27,215 bases of DNA from Lysobacterales bacterium CG_4_10_14_3_um_filter_64_11 (GTDB lineage Bacteria > Pseudomonadota > Gammaproteobacteria > Xanthomonadales > Xanthomonadaceae), in the NCBI GenBank assembly GCA_002782905.1, contig PFJA01000076.1, forward strand, positions 1 through 27,215, read 5' to 3'. The notes under the pieces were generated by a model. It did no database searches and was not told the origin of the DNA. It was given only the letters and a program-made list of their open reading frames with translations. Within the stretch, counting starts at the first letter, position 1. Each line of letters starts with the position of its first letter. Shown one piece after another: positions 22,497 through 27,215 of the stretch. The position numbers were made by a program, and so were the translations under genes.

Positions 22497-24149
22497 TCAT
22501 GATGCGACGGCCGCTGTGTCCGGCCCGGTGCGGTGTGGCCGGGCGAGCGAACCGACACCGGCGAGGGTGATGCGGAAGCAACTGCCGCCGCCGGCGACCG
22601 GCTCGTAGCAGATCGTGGCCTGATTGGCCTCGCACAATTGGCGGGCGATATACAGCCCAAGCCCGGTGCCGGATTCGCTGGTGGTGAAGAACGGTTCAAA
22701 GATGTTGCTGGCGACGCTGGCGACGATGCCCGGGCCGCGGTCGATCAACTCGACAATCGGCACGCCGTGTTCGCCTTGCCGCAGCGCCAGTGTTATTCGT
22801 GCCGGCTGATCCGGCAACCGGCCATAGTTGATGGCATTGTTGATCAGCACGGTTACCACCTGATGCAGATGCCCGGGGTCGATCAGCGCCTCAAGTTGTG
22901 TCAGCCGGGTGACAATGCGGATGTGTTCGTCGCCCTGTGCGCGGGTGCTGCGAAACTCCACCAGAAAACGCCGTGCCCAGGCAACCAGTTCAACGGCTTC
23001 GGGCTGCGCGCGTTCGCGGCGGGCCATGCCAAGAATGTCCTGGATGATGCTGTTCATCCGCTGGCACTGGGTATTGATGATCTCGACCATGCGGCGGTCG
23101 GTATCGCCCAGTGCGGATTCTTCCAGTAGCTGTGCCGAATAGCTGATTGCGGCCAGCGGATTGCGTATCTCGTGCGCAATCGACGCCGAGAGCCGGCCGA
23201 GCGTGGCCAAAGTGAGCTCCTCGGCACGCCGCGAAACCATTGAGGTGTCCTGCAGAAAAATCAGTGCCAGGCCATCGTTGCTGGACAGCCGGGTGAAGCG
23301 CGGCAGCACTTCCGGCGCATCGCTGGCCAGCGAAACCGCGGTGTTCTGGAACGCTTTGCGGTTGCGCCAATGCCATAGCCGGCGCGACAGTTCGGGTGCG
23401 ATTTTTCCCAGATTGCGTTGTTCCGGCGCGGGTTTTCCGAGTACCAGCCAGGCCGCTTCGTTGATCACCCGCACATGGTTGGTTTCATCCACTACCAGTA
23501 CCCCGGCACGCATGCGGCGGATGATCAGTTCGTTGATCAGCGCCAGACTGGCCAGATCCTCACCACGTTGCTGCGCGATGCGCTGCGAGCTGCGCATGTC
23601 GTTGCCGAGCAGGTAGGTGAGTACGGTGGCGGCGAGGTAGGTGATGGCCAGCATTACCGACTGCACTGCAATCGAGCCGTTTTGCTCCGCCATGGCAGCG
23701 AGCAATTGCGGCAGTGCTAGCGCCATCGCTGCCAGCAGCGCCAGGATCAAACCGGTGCGCAGGCTCAGAAACAGCGCGGCGGCGGCAATATTGATGATCA
23801 GCAGCAGGGAAACGCCCGTAGCGATGTCGGTGATGGCGTGCACGGCGATCACCGCAGCGGCGATATCCACGATCAGGCCGATTGCCGCTTGCTGGCGCAG
23901 CGACAGGCCGCCATTTGCGCGAGCGGCAAACCACAGCAGCAACGCGAGCGCGAGGTAACCGGCACCTGCGGTTTGCGCCAATGCTGGGCGGTCGGGTGCC
24001 GAAATGATGCCGGCAAGCGGGCTGAAGGCGAGAAATACCAGGAGTCCCGCTTCCAGCACGCGGTACATGGCAAACAATTGCAGCTCGCGGGTAAGCGATG
24101 CCGCAATCGGATCGGGCAGTGGCAGTATTGCGGCTGTGCGGGGGCTCAC
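22497..24149 (-). CDS. pilS: Membrane sensor histidine kinase PilS
   Basis: PilS is the sensor partner of PilR and controls pilin expression from the inner membrane. The frame is open from 24359, but the ATG there lies nine bases from the divergent sucC start and the first 70 codons look non-coding. I choose GTG at 24149, which gives 550 residues. About six hydrophobic segments follow (residues ~25-190). A PAS-like region covers about 215-310. The kinase core has the H-box His326 in IAHEIRNPLAAISY, the N-box LINNAINYGR, the G1 box DRGPGI, and the F/G2 region FEPFFTTSESGTGLGLYIA. The start is moderately uncertain; the next in-frame ATG would remove part of the N-terminal segment. Confidence 0.9.
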   Translation of the reverse strand: MSPRTAAILPLPDPIAASLTRELQLFAMYRVLEAGLLVFLAFSPLAGIISAPDRPALAQTAGAGYLALALLLWFAARANGGLSLRQQAAIGLIVDIAAAVIAVHAITDIATGVSLLLIINIAAAALFLSLRTGLILALLAAMALALPQLLAAMAEQNGSIAVQSVMLAITYLAATVLTYLLGNDMRSSQRIAQQRGEDLASLALINELIIRRMRAGVLVVDETNHVRVINEAAWLVLGKPAPEQRNLGKIAPELSRRLWHWRNRKAFQNTAVSLASDAPEVLPRFTRLSSNDGLALIFLQDTSMVSRRAEELTLATLGRLSASIAHEIRNPLAAISYSAQLLEESALGDTDRRMVEIINTQCQRMNSIIQDILGMARRERAQPEAVELVAWARRFLVEFRSTRAQGDEHIRIVTRLTQLEALIDPGHLHQVVTVLINNAINYGRLPDQPARITLALRQGEHGVPIVELIDRGPGIVASVASNIFEPFFTTSESGTGLGLYIARQLCEANQATICYEPVAGGGSCFRITLAGVGSLARPHRTGPDTAAVAS

Positions 24150-24177
24150 AGGCGACTCGGTCAGCGTGTTTGCGGGA

Positions 24178-24183
24178 AGTATA
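24178..24183 (-). promoter_or_regulatory. Candidate -10 element for pilS-pilR
   Basis: Read on the minus strand this is TATACT (five of six consensus), ending 28 bases before the proposed GTG start at 24149. No strong -35 is visible at 17 bases. If real, transcription begins inside the longer ATG-initiated frame, which supports the shorter PilS. Confidence 0.4.
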
Positions 24184-24367
24184 GGCCGACAAACGGCGCT
24201 TGCCTCATATTCCGGCCGTGCCCGCTTTGCGTTTGTCGCGTGGGGAGGTGAAAATAGCGGGCTCTCGCCGCGGTTGCCGCCACAATTGGTACCGATGCGC
24301 TTCGCGTTCGCTCCGTTTCGTGTGTCGGTGCTCGCCGGCACGCTCTTTCCGCCAAGCAAGGTGACAC

Positions 24368-25528
24368 ATGAACTTTCACGAATATCAAGCCAAAGAACTG
24401 TTCGCCCAATACGGCATCGCGGTGCCGCCGGGCCAGGTTGCGCGCTCCCCGGACGAGGCGGTGGCCGCAGCCAGGGCCATCGGCGGCAATCACTGGGTGG
24501 TCAAGGCGCAGATTCATGCCGGTGGCCGCGGCAAGGCCGGTGGCGTCAAGCTGGTGAAAACCCTGGATGACGTGCGCGCCGCAGCAGCGGCGATGCTCGG
24601 CACCCGCATGGCGACCTACCAGTCCGGTGGCCGCGCCCTGCCGATCGATTCGGTGCTGGTCACCGAGGCTGGCGATATTGCCAAAGAGCTGTATCTGTCG
24701 GTGCTGGTCGATCGTTCATCCAAGACCATCAGCTTCATTGCTTCGGCTGAGGGCGGGGTGGAAATCGAAAAGGTGGCGGCCGAGAATCCCGATGCCATCC
24801 ATGTGGTGCAGGTCAACTACGTGCAGGGCTTGCAGCCGTTCCAGTGCCGCCAACTGGCGTTTGCCATGGGCCTCAACGCGCGGCAAGCCAATCAACTCAG
24901 CAAGATCATGCTCGGGCTGTACAAATTGTTCAACGACGCCGACCTGTCGCTGGTCGAACTCAACCCGTTGGCGATCATGACCTCGGGCGACCTGATGGCG
25001 CTCGATGGCAAGGTCAACTCCGACGACAACGCCGCATTTCGCCAGCCCAGGCTGGTGGCGATGCGCGATGTGGCGCAGGAGGATGAAACCGAGGTGCTGG
25101 CCAGCCAGCATGACCTGAACTACGTCACCATGGACGGCAATATCGGCTGCATGGTCAATGGTGCCGGGCTGGCGATGGCCACCATGGACGTGATCAAGCT
25201 CAACGGCGGCGAGCCGGCGAACTTTCTCGATGTTGGCGGCGGCGCCACCAAGGAGCGCGTCACCGAGGCGTTCAAGCTGATCCTGAGCTCGGACACGGTG
25301 AAGGCGATTTTTGTCAACATCTTCGGCGGTATCGTGCGTTGCGACATGATCGCCGAAGGCATCATTGCCGCGGTCAAGGATGTCGGTGTCACCATTCCGG
25401 TAGTGGTGCGCCTTGAGGGCACCAACGTCGAGGCCGGCAAGGAACTGCTGCGCAACAGTGGGCTGGACATCATCGCCGCCGACGACATCACCGATGGTGC
25501 CATCAAAGCTGTCGCCGCTGCCGCCTGA
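24368..25528 (+). CDS. sucC: Succinate-CoA ligase (ADP-forming), beta subunit
   Basis: SucC with SucD converts succinyl-CoA to succinate while making ATP in the TCA cycle. The 386-residue protein (E. coli has 388) begins MNFHEYQAKELFAQYGIAVP, the classical N-terminus of the ATP-grasp domain. It contains KAQIHAGGRGKAGGVKL for nucleotide binding and FLDVGGGATKERVTEAF in the C-terminal ligase domain. AAGGTGACAC is the ribosome-binding site. The gene is divergent from pilS. The usual short gap to sucD is here 152 bases and holds a palindromic insert. The TCA genes mdh and sucCD are both in this window but not co-transcribed. Confidence 0.97.
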   Translation: MNFHEYQAKELFAQYGIAVPPGQVARSPDEAVAAARAIGGNHWVVKAQIHAGGRGKAGGVKLVKTLDDVRAAAAAMLGTRMATYQSGGRALPIDSVLVTEAGDIAKELYLSVLVDRSSKTISFIASAEGGVEIEKVAAENPDAIHVVQVNYVQGLQPFQCRQLAFAMGLNARQANQLSKIMLGLYKLFNDADLSLVELNPLAIMTSGDLMALDGKVNSDDNAAFRQPRLVAMRDVAQEDETEVLASQHDLNYVTMDGNIGCMVNGAGLAMATMDVIKLNGGEPANFLDVGGGATKERVTEAFKLILSSDTVKAIFVNIFGGIVRCDMIAEGIIAAVKDVGVTIPVVVRLEGTNVEAGKELLRNSGLDIIAADDITDGAIKAVAAAA

Positions 25529-25547
25529 ACGCCATTCGCCGGAAGGA

Positions 25548-25653
25548 AAAATGGGAGAAAAATGGGGTCAGAGTCAACGACGTGTGTACAGCACGACTTT
25601 CGCTCCGGATACTGATCGAAATTTGACTCTGACCCCGTTTTTCGTTTTTCCAA
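25548..25653. repeat. Palindromic, terminator-like insert inside the sucC-sucD gap
   Basis: GGGGTCAGAGTCAA (25564-25577) pairs perfectly with TTGACTCTGACCCC (25623-25636). AAAAA tracts lie left of it (25548-25552, 25557-25561) and TTTTT tracts right (25638-25642, 25645-25649). The long loop is 25578-25622. The TGGGGTCAGAGTCAA motif is one I recall as a common repeat near REP-associated transposases in gammaproteobacteria. On either strand it looks like a rho-independent terminator, yet it separates two genes whose products form one enzyme. Confidence 0.75.
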
Positions 25654-25680
25654 GCGTCAACCACCAAGGATTCGAATCAT

Positions 25681-26559
25681 ATGTCCGTGTTAGTCAATAA
25701 AAATACCCAGGTTATCGTGCAGGGCTTCACCGGCCAGCAGGGCACCTTCCACGCCGAGCAGATGCTCGATTACGGCACCAAGGTGATGGGCGGCGTGACC
25801 CCCGGCAAGGGCGGCAGCACCCATATCGGTTTGCCAGTGTTCAACACCGTGCGCGATGCGGTGGATGAAACCGGCGCCGATGCGTCGGTGATATACGTGC
25901 CACCGCCGTTTGCGGCCGATGCCATCCTCGAAGCCGCCGATGCCGGTATCCGCGTGATTGTATGCATCACCGAAGGCATCCCGGTGCTCGACATGCTGCG
26001 CGTGAAGCACGTGCTGGCGCAGTATGAGGACACTTGGCTGATCGGCCCGAATTGCCCCGGCATCATCACCCCGGGCGAGTGCAAGATTGGCATCATGCCC
26101 GGCCACATCCACCAGCCGGGCAAGATCGGCATCGTCAGCCGCTCCGGCACGCTCACCTACGAAGCGGTCAAGCAGACCACCGATGTCGGCCTCGGCCAGA
26201 GTACCTGCATCGGCATTGGCGGCGATCCGATCCAGGGCATGAACTTCATCGACTGCCTGCAACTGTTCCAGAACGATCCGCAGACCGAAGGCATCATCAT
26301 GGTTGGCGAGATCGGCGGTAGCGCCGAGGAAGAAGCGGCCGAGTTCATTGCGCAAAACGTGACCAAGCCGGTAGTTGGATTTATCGCTGGGGCGTCGGCG
26401 CCAGCCGGCAAGCGCATGGGCCATGCCGGTGCCATTGCCTCGGGTGGCAAAGGCACCGCCGCTGGCAAGTTCGAAGCATTGGAGAAGGCCGGTGTCACCA
26501 CCGTGCGTTCGCCGGCCGATCTGGGCCGCGCGATCGCGGAGCGGATGAAGGCGCGCTGA
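25681..26559 (+). CDS. sucD: Succinate-CoA ligase (ADP-forming), alpha subunit
   Basis: SucD carries the CoA-binding Rossmann domain and the phosphohistidine of the enzyme. The 292-residue protein starts MSVLVNKNTQVIVQGFTGQQG. It contains GPNCPGIITPGECKIGIMPG, the SRSGTLTYEA motif and the active-site His248 in KRMGHAGAIASGGKGTA (His246 in E. coli). The ATG at 25681 has AAGGA ten bases upstream. It is complete and intact. Confidence 0.97.
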   Translation: MSVLVNKNTQVIVQGFTGQQGTFHAEQMLDYGTKVMGGVTPGKGGSTHIGLPVFNTVRDAVDETGADASVIYVPPPFAADAILEAADAGIRVIVCITEGIPVLDMLRVKHVLAQYEDTWLIGPNCPGIITPGECKIGIMPGHIHQPGKIGIVSRSGTLTYEAVKQTTDVGLGQSTCIGIGGDPIQGMNFIDCLQLFQNDPQTEGIIMVGEIGGSAEEEAAEFIAQNVTKPVVGFIAGASAPAGKRMGHAGAIASGGKGTAAGKFEALEKAGVTTVRSPADLGRAIAERMKAR

Positions 26560-26601
26560 GGGTATTCCGGCCGACCCCGCCAGGGAGCACAAGCCACTGA
26601 A

Positions 26602-26741
26602 GTCCGCAAATAACGCATAGGTCGCAAAGCGGCGGCGGTCGTGATGCAATTGCGCCACCCAGGCGGGGAATCCTGCGCTCGGTAGTGGCGCACCTAACGA
26701 ACACGATGTCACAACAAACATCATTCGCGTCCTTTGCGGAC
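26602..26741. repeat. Imperfect inverted-repeat element between sucD and nadE
   Basis: GTCCGCAAATAACGCATA (26602-26619) and the reverse complement of TTCGCGTCCTTTGCGGAC (26724-26741) match at 14 of 18 positions, with a perfect nine-base core GTCCGCAAA/TTTGCGGAC. They bracket 104 bases in the 217-base gap. The words resemble degenerate GTCCGCAAAGGACGC repeats that I recall in many bacterial intergenic regions. No gene is visible inside. Confidence 0.5.
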
Positions 26742-26776
26742 CCTCGTTTTCTCCCGGTTTTCTCACGGCGACAACC

Positions 26777-27215
26777 ATGTCAAAGCTTCGCGTCGCTCTG
26801 GCCCAGTGTGCATTTCGCGTCGGCGACGTTGCCGGCAACGCGCGGCTGATGGGTGATGGCATCGCCCATGCGCGCGACGAACTGGGCGCGGATCTGGTGC
26901 TGTTCCCGGAATTGAGCCTGTGCGGCTACCCACCCGAGGACCTGTTGCTGCGGCCCAGCTTCCTCGCCGCCTGCGAGGCGGCATTGGCCGATCTGGCCGC
27001 GCACACGCACGGCATCGTGGCGATAGTCGGCCACCCCTTGCCGGTGGAAGGGGCGCTGTACAACGCCTTGAGCGTGCTGCGCGAGGGTCGGATCGTGGCG
27101 AGTTATCGCAAGCAGGTGCTGCCCAATTACGCGGTGTTTGATGAGCACCGTTATTTTGCGTGCGGCGATACGCCGCTTGTGGTCGATGTCGCTGGGGTCG
27201 GTGTGGGTCTGCTGA
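26777..27215 (+). CDS. nadE: Glutamine-dependent NAD+ synthetase (3' partial)
   Basis: The enzyme makes NAD+ from deamido-NAD+, ATP and glutamine. Only the first 146 residues are in the window, part of the N-terminal nitrilase-fold glutaminase domain. The start MSKLRVALAQCAFRVGDVAG and the triad members Glu45 (LFPELSLCGYPPEDLL) and Lys112 (YRKQVLPNY) are seen. The catalytic Cys and the synthetase domain lie beyond the end. YPPEDLL and FDEHRYF are typical of bacterial glutamine-dependent NadE. The ribosome-binding site before ATG 26777 is weak. Another nitrilase-family amidase is possible but less likely. Confidence 0.9.
   Translation, partial: MSKLRVALAQCAFRVGDVAGNARLMGDGIAHARDELGADLVLFPELSLCGYPPEDLLLRPSFLAACEAALADLAAHTHGIVAIVGHPLPVEGALYNALSVLREGRIVASYRKQVLPNYAVFDEHRYFACGDTPLVVDVAGVGVGLL

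Overview
The window is GC-rich (roughly 60-65 % by eye), densely coding chromosomal DNA of a gammaproteobacterium. The best guess is the order Lysobacterales (Xanthomonadales). Supporting signs are the Oar-like TonB-dependent receptor, the cytosolic-type malate dehydrogenase, the pilR-pilS pair divergent from sucC-sucD, a glutamine-dependent NAD synthetase after sucD, and many extragenic palindromes. The order is an inference from family resemblance and recalled gene order; no search was possible. I see no prophage, integron, CRISPR array, tRNA or rRNA.

Left part (1-8082). A periplasmic nitrate reductase operon, napA (5' end cut off) - napB - napC, converges on gabT (4-aminobutyrate aminotransferase). 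The gabT upstream region holds an unusual run of five consecutive hairpins, shared with a divergent pair: a secreted M1-family zinc metallopeptidase translationally coupled to a six-helix membrane protein of unknown function.

Middle part (8083-15050). Three minus-strand genes (mdh, a class I aspartate-type aminotransferase, a small cyclophilin) are divergent from typA/bipA. Then comes the ribosomal protein operon rpsF-rpsR-rplI, with a structured leader and a clear intrinsic terminator. A 53-codon open frame between the aminotransferase and mdh may be a small unannotated gene or a remnant.

Right part (15051-27215). It contains an Oar-like TonB-dependent receptor; a DinJ/YafQ-family toxin-antitoxin pair; an Lrp/AsnC regulator divergent from a Cys/Met-metabolism PLP enzyme with a palindrome-rich operator region; the PilR-PilS two-component pair; sucC and sucD separated by a palindromic terminator-like insert; and the start of nadE.

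A recurring theme is intergenic palindromes. All four convergent gene junctions (3086-3194, 7873-8082, 18273-18576, 20939-21074) carry inverted repeats, and three of them share a CAACCCGG core. The genes are mostly central metabolism and housekeeping. The observations most worth checking are the five-hairpin array, the insert inside sucCD, the Lrp-type operator cluster with an enzyme of uncertain substrate, the small reading frame after the aminotransferase, and the peptidase/membrane-protein pair. I did not find a convincing wholly new biological system.
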